Origin: JAPLJU01 sp964547985
GTDB lineage: Bacteria > Desulfobacterota > Syntrophia > Syntrophales > UBA2192
Direction of reading: 5' to 3'
Assembly (NCBI GenBank): GCA_964547985.1
Contig: CAZJPV010000003.1
Coordinates: 1-64,000, forward strand
Length of the DNA: 64,000 nt
Shown: one piece after another, positions 52,684 to 61,252 of the stretch
Layout: every line of letters begins with the position of its first letter
How positions within the stretch are numbered: the stretch's first letter is position 1
Translations under genes and position numbers: made by a program
Notes under the pieces: model-generated
The model's database searches: none
What the model saw: the letters and a program-made list of their open reading frames with translations, nothing else
Told to the model about the DNA's origin: nothing

Positions 52684-53592
52684 CTATGCCTCCTTCTTCT
52701 TAACAGAATCCCTGTCGCTTTCGGAGCCGGAAACACCGTACTTCCGGATGTGGCTCCAGGCTTTGTAATCGGGGTCTTCCGGGTTTGCGGCCAGTGCCTC
52801 CGCTTCCCGGAGGTATTTCTTGCGAAGCCCCTTGCTTTTGTAGAGTGACCGATCCTTTCCGATGGGGCAAACCTTGGTGCATATCCCGCATGGGTAGCAC
52901 CGTCGCCGGGTCAGTTCCTCGGCCATCTCCAGGCAGGCCATCTTGTCGTAGTCCCCGATCACGTGATCCTCTTTCATCGTGAGGGCCTTCTTCGGGCAGC
53001 ACAGGGCGCAGAGTTCGCACTTGATACAGAGGTCTTTCTCAACCAGCGGATCCGGCGGGATGACGACGGAGGTGAAAACGGAGACAAAACGGACCCGGGG
53101 CCCGAATTCCGGTGTCAGCAGGCAGTGGCTCACACCGATGGTCCCGAGGCCGGCGTATTTCGCGGCCATGACGTGGCTGAACGCGGCCATGGGTTTTTCC
53201 CTCAGGGCCTTGAGGTTGGCGTAGACGTCACGGCCGAAAAAAAAGGAGGCGAACCCCATCCGGTTGAGATGCCGGGTCAGATCATAGGCCAGCGTATCCA
53301 GCTTCCGGTTGGCCGTCCGGTAGAGTTCCTTGTGAAGAACGGAGGGTGTCGTCTCGACGATTGGAAGCGGCATTTCGATTCCGATGACGATGACCGTCCG
53401 GGCCGGCGGCCAGAGCGCCCGGGGCCAGAAATCCGGGGGGACTTCCCCGGCCTCATCCCAGCGCTCCACGGGGGCGAAACCGACGAGGTCCGCCCCGTGT
53501 TCCTTGCAGAACGAGATGACATGGTCTTTGAGCTTCTGGCCTATCAGGGCTCTGCCGGCCGTTGATCCCATAGGGCCCTTTTTATAACCCAT
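52684..53592 (-). CDS. QueG-like 4Fe-4S protein, second copy
   Basis: The 302-residue protein resembles the one at 38392-39099 but is longer. It has AKYAGLGTIGVSHCLLTPEFGPRVRFVSV, a ferredoxin block CIKCELCALCCPKKAL and a second cysteine set CYPCGICTKVCPIG. It may act in tRNA-queuosine-type reduction or another Fe-S electron transfer; reductive-dehalogenase-like proteins share this C-terminal domain. First gene of a QueG-like, thiol dioxygenase-like, tspO operon. Confidence 0.82.
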   Translation of the reverse strand: MGYKKGPMGSTAGRALIGQKLKDHVISFCKEHGADLVGFAPVERWDEAGEVPPDFWPRALWPPARTVIVIGIEMPLPIVETTPSVLHKELYRTANRKLDTLAYDLTRHLNRMGFASFFFGRDVYANLKALREKPMAAFSHVMAAKYAGLGTIGVSHCLLTPEFGPRVRFVSVFTSVVIPPDPLVEKDLCIKCELCALCCPKKALTMKEDHVIGDYDKMACLEMAEELTRRRCYPCGICTKVCPIGKDRSLYKSKGLRKKYLREAEALAANPEDPDYKAWSHIRKYGVSGSESDRDSVKKKEA

Positions 53593-53820
53593 TTTAAAAT
53601 GAATGTAAAACCCTATGGACCTGTATTTGCAGGGGACGATATCTCACGGCAGCGCAGCTCGATCGCGGAGGTTTTTTATCGTGCAACCAATTGACGATAA
53701 CCATCTGATATTATTCAAATAATAAAATTATGCTTGATTTTCACTGCAGAGTCATAATAAAGTCGAAGCGATTTTCGTCCGATGATACCCTAAGGATTCC
53801 CAGAACAGGAGGAGGGGCTG

Positions 53821-54450
53821 ATGAATTCTTATATGAACTATCTTGATCTTCTCCGGATGGAAATAAGCCGCCGTTCCTTCATGAAGTTCGGGGCTGCTGC
53901 GGCTGTTCTCATGATGACCCCCCGCCTTGTCTCTGCCAGCATCTCTCCGGATGCCCCCCAGGCGGCGCCGGCGGATGCCGAGCCGGACTCCATCCCTGAC
54001 TCCGCCCCCGAGAGGATACTTTCGTTCTATAATACCCGCACGGGCGAGGAGTGGAGCAGGGTCTACTGGTGCCAGGGAGATTATGTGCCCGAGGCGCTGG
54101 AGGAGATCAATTACCTCCTTCGGGATCACCGCACGAATGAGGTCAGGGAGGTCGACCCGCGACTCCTGGACCTTCTTTACGATCTCAACGAAAAACTCAA
54201 CTCGCGCGGGCCCTTCCACGTCGTTTCGGCCTACCGTTCCCCGGAGACAAATGCCCTTCTTCGCAGGCGGAGCCGAAGGGTCGCCCGGAACAGTCTTCAC
54301 ATGGAGGGTATGGCTGTTGACATCAGGCTGCCGGATCGAAGCATGCGGCAGCTTGCAAGGGCGGCGCTCTCCCTGCAGTCCGGCGGCGTCGGGTATTACC
54401 CCAGGAGGCATTTTGTCCACGTCGATACCGGCAAGGTTCGCCGGTGGTAG
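53821..54450 (+). CDS. DUF882/M15-like murein hydrolase with Tat signal
   Basis: The 209-residue protein carries a twin-arginine signal (SRRSFMKFGAAA at about residues 17-28) and then a peptidase M15-like domain with SAYRSPETN, NSLHMEGMAVDIRL and the metal-binding HFVHVDTGKVR end. This is the YcbK/MepK type. In E. coli the mepK gene sits beside ldtD, and here an LdtD-like gene lies convergent 4 bases away. The start follows GGAGGAGG. Confidence 0.88.
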   Translation: MNSYMNYLDLLRMEISRRSFMKFGAAAAVLMMTPRLVSASISPDAPQAAPADAEPDSIPDSAPERILSFYNTRTGEEWSRVYWCQGDYVPEALEEINYLLRDHRTNEVREVDPRLLDLLYDLNEKLNSRGPFHVVSAYRSPETNALLRRRSRRVARNSLHMEGMAVDIRLPDRSMRQLARAALSLQSGGVGYYPRRHFVHVDTGKVRRW

Positions 54451-54454
54451 TGCT

Positions 54455-56131
54455 TCAAGGGGTCAGCGTCACCGTCTTCAAAGCTTTCGTCAGGTCTTCA
54501 TCCCTTTCGTAGATGTCATCCCGGAAGTTTACGGTTCCATCCTCATCCGCCCAGGCCGTCCAGTAGAGAATGTGCACGGCAATGGGTTCGGGCAGCATGA
54601 CGACCCTGTTTTTTTTCAATGCGATTGCTGCCTCGATGCCATCCCTTGTCCACTCCGGATCATCCCGGAGGACGTACTCGGCAAACTCGAGAGGTTTTTC
54701 GATCCGGATGCAGCCGTGGCTGAACTCCCGACGCGTTCGTTCGAAGAGGGCCGGTTCGGATGTGTCATGCAGGTAGACACCGTATTTGTTCGGAAACATG
54801 AACTTGATCCGGCCGAGAGGATTCTTGGGGCCCGGTTCCTGCCGCAGGCGGTAGGGGAAGTTGTCCTCCGAGAGCTCATGCCAGCTGATCTCCCCGGGAT
54901 TGACGAACTCGTAACGCTTTGTGTCAATATCCCGTAAAACCTTCATCTGCTCCTTTTTCAGGTAACCGACATTCTTCTGAATTTTCGGCAGGAGCTCCTC
55001 CGTTGCGATGCTTGCCGGGACATTCCAGTATGGGTTTATCTCCACGTAGGTCATCTTTCCGCTGAAGACGGGGGTTCGCTTATAGTTCTTCCCCACGACG
55101 ACCTTCATCGGCAGGACGATCTTGTCATTTTCGACAACCTCGAGGCCGAAGCTAGCGATATTGACCAGAATGTGCCTCTGGCCGAGTTCGGCAGGAAGCC
55201 ATCGCCATCGTTCCAAATTGAGTTCGATCTGACGGATTCGTGTTTCTATGGGCGTGTTCAGCGTCCGCCTCGTTTGGCGGCCCACGGCGCCATCCGGTTC
55301 GATCCCGTGGCGCCCTTGGAATTTTTTCACCCCCTCCTCCAGGGCGTCGTCAAAGCGTTCGTTTCCCGTGTTCTGTGAAGCGGCAAGATCACCGGTGAGC
55401 AAAAGCCTTTTCCGAAGGGTGATGACTCCCTCGGAGGGGTTGTCTTTTCTCAGGTTCTCCCCTTTGGGTAGAATCGGCCAGGTCTCTCCGGCGGCCATTC
55501 GACGGTAATCGAGAAGGGCCTTTTTCAGCCTTTCGTATCCCGGATGTTTGGGAATGAGGCTTCTGAGGGTCTCCTCGACGCTGTTCGTTTCCAGGGCGAC
55601 CTGCAGGACACTCGCGAGGTCCTCGTAACGTCTCCTGGCAAACCAGTCCTCGTGTATTTTTCCCGGGTCCACACGGCCGGAGACGATGTGGGATCCGCAA
55701 AGCAAAAAGGCATCGGTCATGAGCAGGTCGAAGTCGACCCGCAGGGAGGCCGGCGGCTTCTCGGCTTTGGCTTTTGCCTTGGCCATCTCCGACTGGAGGT
55801 ATTCGAGGATGTCGAGGTGATAATCTAGGGGGTTCAGGGCTTCCTTGTCCACTTCGCGGATGAATTTTATAAGGGCGCCTGCCTGGGGAAGAAGGGTCTC
55901 CTCGCTGGACCAGGCGAGCCTGTATTCCCGGCTGGCGTAGAATTTGGGAAGGATCCTTGATGAGCAAATGACCCGCCCCGCGCATGAAATCCTGGCGGCA
56001 GAAGACCTCTCAAGATGTTTCCGCAGCAGTGCGGAGGCAATATCGGAGCGATATTCCGTGCCCTGTGCTTCCGGCAGGATCGAGAGGACCATGAGGAGAG
56101 AGAGCGTGACCGTCAGCAGGATTTTTTTCAT
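54455..56131 (-). CDS. L,D-transpeptidase, LdtD/YcbB-like
   Basis: The 558-residue protein has a signal peptide, a long N-terminal domain, a peptidoglycan-binding segment (KKFQGRHGIEPDGAVGRQT) and the YkuD catalytic block HDTSEPALF...REFSHGCIRIEKP, with the nucleophilic Cys in SHGCIR. It is an LdtD-type enzyme that makes 3-3 peptidoglycan crosslinks. It is convergent with the MepK-like gene and 23 bases downstream of the photolyase gene. Confidence 0.92.
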   Translation of the reverse strand: MKKILLTVTLSLLMVLSILPEAQGTEYRSDIASALLRKHLERSSAARISCAGRVICSSRILPKFYASREYRLAWSSEETLLPQAGALIKFIREVDKEALNPLDYHLDILEYLQSEMAKAKAKAEKPPASLRVDFDLLMTDAFLLCGSHIVSGRVDPGKIHEDWFARRRYEDLASVLQVALETNSVEETLRSLIPKHPGYERLKKALLDYRRMAAGETWPILPKGENLRKDNPSEGVITLRKRLLLTGDLAASQNTGNERFDDALEEGVKKFQGRHGIEPDGAVGRQTRRTLNTPIETRIRQIELNLERWRWLPAELGQRHILVNIASFGLEVVENDKIVLPMKVVVGKNYKRTPVFSGKMTYVEINPYWNVPASIATEELLPKIQKNVGYLKKEQMKVLRDIDTKRYEFVNPGEISWHELSEDNFPYRLRQEPGPKNPLGRIKFMFPNKYGVYLHDTSEPALFERTRREFSHGCIRIEKPLEFAEYVLRDDPEWTRDGIEAAIALKKNRVVMLPEPIAVHILYWTAWADEDGTVNFRDDIYERDEDLTKALKTVTLTP

Positions 56132-56154
56132 CGTCTATTCCGGATAATCGGGTA

Positions 56155-57564
56155 TCAGGGTTTCTTGGCGACAGGGGTTTCCGATGTCTTCAGGGCGTTT
56201 ACCTTCCTGACGTAGGCCCTGATATCGAATTTCCGCTCCAGGCCGGCGGCGTTCATGTAGCGGACCTTGCCGAATATTTTTCTTTCCGTCCAGGGCCTGT
56301 CGTGCTTGCCGAAACACCAGGCCACGCCGGCAAAGCCGTTGGGGTCCCTCCCGTCGAGCTCGTAGCGGTTGTTCAGGTAAAGGGCGACGCGAAAGGCCTC
56401 TTCGGGCGTGGTCGTCCACTCCAGGATTTTCTTTCCCCAGTACATGCGCATGTAGTTGTGCATCTTGCCGGTCAAAACCATCTCTTCCTGGGCGGCGTTC
56501 CAGTAAGGGTCGTGCGTCCGGGCCTTCTCCAGGTCGGAACGGCTGTAGGTATATTCCCGCCGGTCTTTGCCGTGCTCCTTCAGGGTCCTTCGGGCCCAGT
56601 CGGGGAGAGCATCCGTGGAGTCATAGCGGGGGTTGAAGTGAACGAAGTTCATGCTGAGTTCACGCCTCACAACAAGTTCCTCGAGGTAAGCGCTTTTGAT
56701 TTCCTCGGAGACCCCCTTCTTCTCCCGGACCTTCAGTGCAACATAGAGCGGGGATACCTGGCCGAAGTGGAGATAAGGGCTCATGTGCGATGAAAAGTCA
56801 AGTGCCGGATCGTTTCGCCTGTCCCTGTAGTATTTTAGTTTCTGCTCGATGAAATCGCCCAGGATCGTCTTTGCTCTGGCCGTGCCTCCCCGAAAGGTTC
56901 TTACAGGCGGGACCGTCTTCTCTATGGGAAAGCTTTGCAGAATCTCTCCGGGGTCATCTATCGGCAACCCACCAAGGCGCATGGAAAGCGAGTCCTTCCC
57001 GACGGGGGATTCCCTGACGGGTAGAAGATATGAATCGAGGAGCCTCTGGATCTTCGGACGCAGGGTCGCGGCGGCATATTCTTCTTTCGCGGAGGCAACC
57101 TCCACCGGGACGATGACATCGGATTCCACTTGGATGACGGGACAGGGGGCGCAACTTGCCACGTGCTCTCTCCAGGCCTTCTGGATGCGGAGGTAGCCCC
57201 GGTCCGTCACGACCAGGGCCGCTTCCTTTGCCATGTCGCAGGCGGCCTTCTCCGGCGACTGGCGGCGAAGGACGAGCTGGATCCCCCTTTTTTTCAGCGA
57301 GGCCTCGACGTCTTTCAACCCCTCCAGCATGAAGGTGTAGTGCCCCAGGTTCGCCTCGGGGAAGGCGTCGGTGATCCCGAAGAGAACGACTGGGGGAAGG
57401 CGGTGTTCATTTGCCAGGGAGACGGCATACTCCAGGGCATGGTTGTATTCCGCCCGCTGGGAAGCCTGCATCCAGTAAAGGACAAAACGGCCCTTCTGTG
57501 GCAATCGGTCGTTCAGCTGTCTTATGCGATCCGGCTGGATCAAGATGGTTACCCTGCGTGGCAT
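56155..57564 (-). CDS. phr: Class II CPD photolyase
   Basis: The 469-residue protein has class II photolyase marks: RFVLYWMQASQRAEYNHALEYA at the start, LEELVVRRELSMNFVHF, and the FAD-binding block NAAQEEMVLTGKMHNYMRMYWGKKILEWT and RYELDGRDPNGFAGVAWCFGKHDRPW. It repairs cyclobutane pyrimidine dimers with blue light. It follows the nitroreductase gene by 3 bases and precedes the LdtD-like gene. Confidence 0.93.
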   Translation of the reverse strand: MPRRVTILIQPDRIRQLNDRLPQKGRFVLYWMQASQRAEYNHALEYAVSLANEHRLPPVVLFGITDAFPEANLGHYTFMLEGLKDVEASLKKRGIQLVLRRQSPEKAACDMAKEAALVVTDRGYLRIQKAWREHVASCAPCPVIQVESDVIVPVEVASAKEEYAAATLRPKIQRLLDSYLLPVRESPVGKDSLSMRLGGLPIDDPGEILQSFPIEKTVPPVRTFRGGTARAKTILGDFIEQKLKYYRDRRNDPALDFSSHMSPYLHFGQVSPLYVALKVREKKGVSEEIKSAYLEELVVRRELSMNFVHFNPRYDSTDALPDWARRTLKEHGKDRREYTYSRSDLEKARTHDPYWNAAQEEMVLTGKMHNYMRMYWGKKILEWTTTPEEAFRVALYLNNRYELDGRDPNGFAGVAWCFGKHDRPWTERKIFGKVRYMNAAGLERKFDIRAYVRKVNALKTSETPVAKKP

Positions 57565-57567
57565 GAA

Positions 57568-58143
57568 TCAATCCATGTAAACAGTCTTTTCCTTGAAGTC
57601 CTTCCGCTTTGCGGGGGTCGGGCCGCCGGCAGCCTTCCCGATACAGACGAGGCCCACGGGATCCTTCCCTGGATCGAGCCCTAGGATTTTTCCGAGCCAC
57701 CCCCCCTCGAAGAGGGTGAACCAGAGACTTCCCAACCCGAGGGCATGGGCCGCGAGCATCATGTTCTGGACAACGGCGGAGCAGGCTTCCAGATAACCCC
57801 GGCCGGTTCCCTCGTCGAGGAACATGTCGGCACCGCTTTTTTGGGGGTCGCCGATGACGGCGATGATGACGGGAGCCTCTTTGACGAAATCGATACGGTA
57901 GCTGTCCAGCCATTTCCAGCCGCTTCGCTCGAGTAGTTTCCGCTTCAACGGCTCAGCTTCCTTGATGATTTTATCCTTGACGGCCGCATTTCTGATCACA
58001 ATGAATTCCCAGGGCTGCTGATTGGCAGGTGAGGGCGCCCAGTTGCCGGCATCGAGGATCTGCTCGATAAGCCTTTCGTCGACCGCTTCCGGCAGGAATC
58101 TCCGGCAGCTTCTTCTTTCCTTCATCGCCGTGAAAACGTCCAT
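57568..58143 (-). CDS. Nitroreductase-family FMN protein
   Basis: The 191-residue protein has the family start MKERRSCRRFLPEAVDERLIEQILDAGNWAPSPANQQPWEFIV and GLGSLWFTLFEGG near the end, the FMN-binding pattern of nitroreductases. Substrate unknown. A strong AGGAGG precedes the ATG at 58143. It is the first gene of an operon with the photolyase and LdtD-like genes. Confidence 0.88.
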   Translation of the reverse strand: MDVFTAMKERRSCRRFLPEAVDERLIEQILDAGNWAPSPANQQPWEFIVIRNAAVKDKIIKEAEPLKRKLLERSGWKWLDSYRIDFVKEAPVIIAVIGDPQKSGADMFLDEGTGRGYLEACSAVVQNMMLAAHALGLGSLWFTLFEGGWLGKILGLDPGKDPVGLVCIGKAAGGPTPAKRKDFKEKTVYMD

Positions 58144-58189
58144 GGTACCTCCTTGATGATTTTATTCAATTGTACGCGGCAGGATTCCT

Positions 58190-58585
58190 TCATTTCGTGA
58201 AAGACGCGCCCTTCATGAGGCTCTCCGCCACGGGGACATCAGCTCCGGCAAGATCATAGCATCCCAGCTCGGAGGGTGACACCCACCGGATCTCGTCGTG
58301 GTCGTTCAGCTTGAAATCCCCCGTGATGTATGTCGCCCTGTAGGCAAGAAGCTCAATCTTCAGATGAGGGTATTCATAGGGGCTCGAGAGGAGGAAATCC
58401 CCGATTTCAGCCTCGATGCCGAATTCCTCGTGAAGTTCTCTGCTCAGGCATTCCTCGGGGCTTTCATTTCCTTCCAGCTTGCCGCCGGGGAATTCCCAAA
58501 GCCCCTCCATGCGATCGCCTTTTTTCCTCCGGGCGATCAGAATTTTGCCGTCCCGCTCGATGACGGCGGCCGTCACGATCCGCAT
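58190..58585 (-). CDS. mutT: MutT/NUDIX hydrolase
   Basis: The 131-residue protein has the NUDIX box GGKLEGNESPEECLSRELHEEFGIE in the right place after RKKGDRMEGLWEFP, and a C-terminal end close to 8-oxo-dGTP diphosphatases. With MutY (48621-49757) it makes up a GO repair pair, though 9 kb apart. Alone on the minus strand, facing away from the VUT-like fragment. Confidence 0.88.
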   Translation of the reverse strand: MRIVTAAVIERDGKILIARRKKGDRMEGLWEFPGGKLEGNESPEECLSRELHEEFGIEAEIGDFLLSSPYEYPHLKIELLAYRATYITGDFKLNDHDEIRWVSPSELGCYDLAGADVPVAESLMKGASFTK

Positions 58586-58749
58586 TTTGTCTACCCCTAT
58601 GGAGGACTTGCATCAAAACGCCTCGAGCCTACCAATCTCCGCAGGGGTCGTCAAGTGCTTCGACGGCAGGATGAAAAGCCGGCTTGAATCCCCTCCCTCA
58701 AATATGAAATAAGATCGTCCGTCCAGGATGAGTCAAAGGAGAGGCACCT

Positions 58750-59097
58750 TTGAATCGATCTGTGGACCGGGCCGTTAAAAAATGGCTCTGGGCGTTGCTC
58801 TATCTTCTGAGCATCCTTCTCGGGAATGCTTTTGTCATCTGGTTCGGAATCATCACCATCGGGGGACTTTCCTTTCCAGCCGGCGTTTTCTGGATCGGCC
58901 TCACCTTCTCATTTCGTGATGTCGTGCAGAGATACTGGGGCGACTGGGCCACATGGGTATGGATGATCGCGGCATCGATCATCACCTGCTTCCTCAACTG
59001 GCAGGTCACCCTCGCATCGGTATCGGCCTTCCTGGTGTCGGAAAGTGTGGACTGGTATGCCTACAGAGTCCTTCTTCTGGCATCCTTTTTTATGTAG
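58750..59097 (+). pseudogene. VUT/YhhQ-like transporter, C-terminally truncated
   Basis: The 115-residue frame starts with three or four membrane helices and the words SILLGNAFVIWFGI, PAGVFWIGLTFSFRDVVQRYWGDW and SVSAFLVSESVDWYAYR, which match the VUT (queuosine-precursor-like) transporter family. It ends abruptly after YAYRVLLLASFFM, where relatives continue with TPLRRR and two more helices. Alternative frames downstream do not restore them. It is either a truncated gene or a sequence error. Confidence 0.6.
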
Positions 59098-59194
59098 CCT
59101 TTTTCGTTGACTTTCTGCGGGCTTAATCTTATCAAAGAAAAGGTTTTTTTAGAGTTTTCGACCGAATATTTTTCCTACCGGGCAGGTGATCTCC

Positions 59195-59365
59195 ATGGGC
59201 CTTTTCGATAGACTTGAGAGAGCACTCATCAAAAAGATGATGAAGAGTTCGGCAAAACAGCCCCTGATTGTTGTCCTGCTGGTCCTGTTCATATCAAGGA
59301 AAAAACCAAAGAAGAAAGAGCGAATCAGGAACGAGGCTTACTGGCGGCACACCGGCGGTCTATGA
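59195..59365 (+). CDS. Small basic single-helix protein
   Basis: A 56-residue frame: an amphipathic, basic start (LFDRLERALIKKMMKSS), one hydrophobic helix (LIVVLLVLFI) and a strongly basic tail (SRKKPKKKERIR). No family recognised. A purine-rich GGCAGGTG lies upstream. Its codon use is protein-like but the gene is short, so its reality is uncertain. Confidence 0.45.
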   Translation: MGLFDRLERALIKKMMKSSAKQPLIVVLLVLFISRKKPKKKERIRNEAYWRHTGGL

Positions 59366-59409
59366 TCCGCTGAAATTGCCGTTTTATACCGGACAGACCA
59401 CCCGGTGTG

Positions 59410-60363
59410 TCAGTGGATCGCCCCTCCACAGGTGAAGCCCTGGCCGGCCGTGCAGCCGAAGCAGTGATCGCCGATACGGATTTCCCTTCCCGAAAGCGCA
59501 TCCGGGTCGAAATCCCGGATGTGCTGGGGGTAGCCTTCGTGGAGATGGAGTCTCAGGGCCTGGTTGAAGTCGCAATCAAATAGCCTCCCGTCCCACCGGA
59601 CGTTGATCAGGTGCCGGCACATGATGCCCTGCACCGTCTCCGGCCTGAAGGCCTTCCTGAGTGTCCCCATGTATTTTTCGAGATGACCTGTCCGGATCAG
59701 GTGGTCACGGAATCGACCGACAGGCATGTTGGAAAAGGTAAAGAGCCTGTTGAAGATGATATCGTATCTTTCTTTCAGTGCCTTTTTATAGGTCTCCTCG
59801 AGGGTAGATTCTGCCGCGGGGAGGAATGCGCCCTCCGGGTTGTAGACGAGGTTCAGCCTCAGGTTCGTGGAATCCCGGCCGAAGCCCATGGCGTTGAGCT
59901 GCTGGAGGGCCCTAATCGACTTCTGAAAGGTTCCCCGGCCCCGTATCGTGTCGACGGTCTCTTCCGTATAACAGGGAAGTGAGGCTGTGATCTCCACGGC
60001 CTGATCCCGGTAAAAATCCGGCAGTTCCTGCCCGATGTCTTCAAAGAATATGGTCAGATTGCTCCGGCATACCACGTGACGGCCGAGCCTTCTTGCCTCG
60101 CGGACGAGGTATTTAAAATGGGGGTTGAGCTCTGGAGACCCCCCGGTGAGATCGAGAACCATAGAGGGGTGTTTTTTGAGAACCTTCAGGACCCATTCGA
60201 TGTTCTCCCTGTCCATCAGTTCCACCCGGTCGGGGCCCGCTTGGACGTGGCAGTGCCGGCAGGCCATGAGGCAGCGATAACCGAGGTTGACCTGCATGAC
60301 CTCAACCCTGAGCGCCCTGAGCGGGACCATACTGATTTCTGAAAGCTTATCTTTGAATGTCAC
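59410..60363 (-). CDS. arsS: Arsenosugar biosynthesis radical SAM protein ArsS
   Basis: The 317-residue protein has the radical SAM motif CLMACRHC, the DLTGGSPELNPHF block and a C-terminal Cys-rich end (IMCRHL, DCDFNQAL, CFGCTAGQGFTCGG). This is the ArsS (rSAM/Cys-rich) pattern; some relatives carry Sec in the last block, here all positions are Cys. ArsS is thought to act with ArsM in making arsenosugars. No arsM is next to it. It lies 33 bases after hisF and may be co-transcribed. Confidence 0.85.
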   Translation of the reverse strand: MTFKDKLSEISMVPLRALRVEVMQVNLGYRCLMACRHCHVQAGPDRVELMDRENIEWVLKVLKKHPSMVLDLTGGSPELNPHFKYLVREARRLGRHVVCRSNLTIFFEDIGQELPDFYRDQAVEITASLPCYTEETVDTIRGRGTFQKSIRALQQLNAMGFGRDSTNLRLNLVYNPEGAFLPAAESTLEETYKKALKERYDIIFNRLFTFSNMPVGRFRDHLIRTGHLEKYMGTLRKAFRPETVQGIMCRHLINVRWDGRLFDCDFNQALRLHLHEGYPQHIRDFDPDALSGREIRIGDHCFGCTAGQGFTCGGAIH

Positions 60364-60396
60364 AAACAGTTTCCCTGTGGGCGAGACGTGCGTTTA

Positions 60397-61158
60397 TTAA
60401 AGACTGACCTTGAGCCCCCGGTCCCTGAGGTATTCTTTCACGGCCTTGATCGTCAGGATGCGGTAATGAAACACCGAGGCAGCAAGCAGGATACCGGCGC
60501 CCCCCCTGATGACGGCCTCGTAGAAATCCTCGAGTTTTCTGGCACCGCCCGACGCGACGACGGGGAGTTTCACAGCGCCTGAAACGGCCTTTGTGAACTC
60601 GATGTCATATCCGGCCTGCGTACCATCACCATCCATGCTTGTTGGAAGCAGGACACCCGCCCCGAGCTTTTCGCATTCCCGGGCCCAGGCGACGGCATCC
60701 TTCCCGACCGGTCTGGTACCGCCTGCCACAACGAGCTCAAATCCCGAAGGCATTTCCTTGTTTCTTTTCGCATCTATCGCCACGGTTATCTTGTCTTTTC
60801 CGAAGGCCTTTGAAGCCACGGCCACCAGTTTCGGGTCTTTCACGGCCGCGCTGTTCATCGAGACCTTGTCGGCCCCTGCGGTAAGAACCATCTCGATATC
60901 CTCGAGACTCGAAATCCCCCCACCGACGGTCAGGGGGACGTCAATGACCGAAGAGACCTTTTTCACCCACTCCAGCCGTGTTTTTCTGTTTTCCAGGGTT
61001 GCCGCGATGTCCAGCATGGCCAGTTCATCGGCCCCTTCTTTCTGATAGAAGGCCGCGTTCGCAACGGGGTCTCCCGCATCCTTCAGATCGACGAAATGGA
61101 TGCCTTTGACTACCCGTCCCTCTTTCATGTCCAGGCACGGCATGACCTTGATCGTCAT
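60397..61158 (-). CDS. hisF: Imidazole glycerol phosphate synthase cyclase subunit HisF-like
   Basis: The 253-residue TIM barrel has MPCLDMKEGRVVKGIHF, VPLTVGGGI, SMNSAAVKDP, AIDAKR and TSMDGDGTQAGYD, which place the two catalytic Asp residues of HisF. HisF cyclises PRFAR with ammonia from HisH in histidine biosynthesis. No hisH or other his gene is near it, and some usual residues differ (CLDM in place of CLDVDxGR), so it may be a second HisF-type enzyme. It precedes arsS by 33 bases. Confidence 0.82.
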   Translation of the reverse strand: MTIKVMPCLDMKEGRVVKGIHFVDLKDAGDPVANAAFYQKEGADELAMLDIAATLENRKTRLEWVKKVSSVIDVPLTVGGGISSLEDIEMVLTAGADKVSMNSAAVKDPKLVAVASKAFGKDKITVAIDAKRNKEMPSGFELVVAGGTRPVGKDAVAWARECEKLGAGVLLPTSMDGDGTQAGYDIEFTKAVSGAVKLPVVASGGARKLEDFYEAVIRGGAGILLAASVFHYRILTIKAVKEYLRDRGLKVSL

Positions 61159-61252
61159 AGGAACACCTCATAAGGAATTTTTTATCGCTCTAATTTACAG
61201 GATCTCTCGGCATATTTCGAGCGGCTTTTACAGCATCCAGAACAATATTCCA

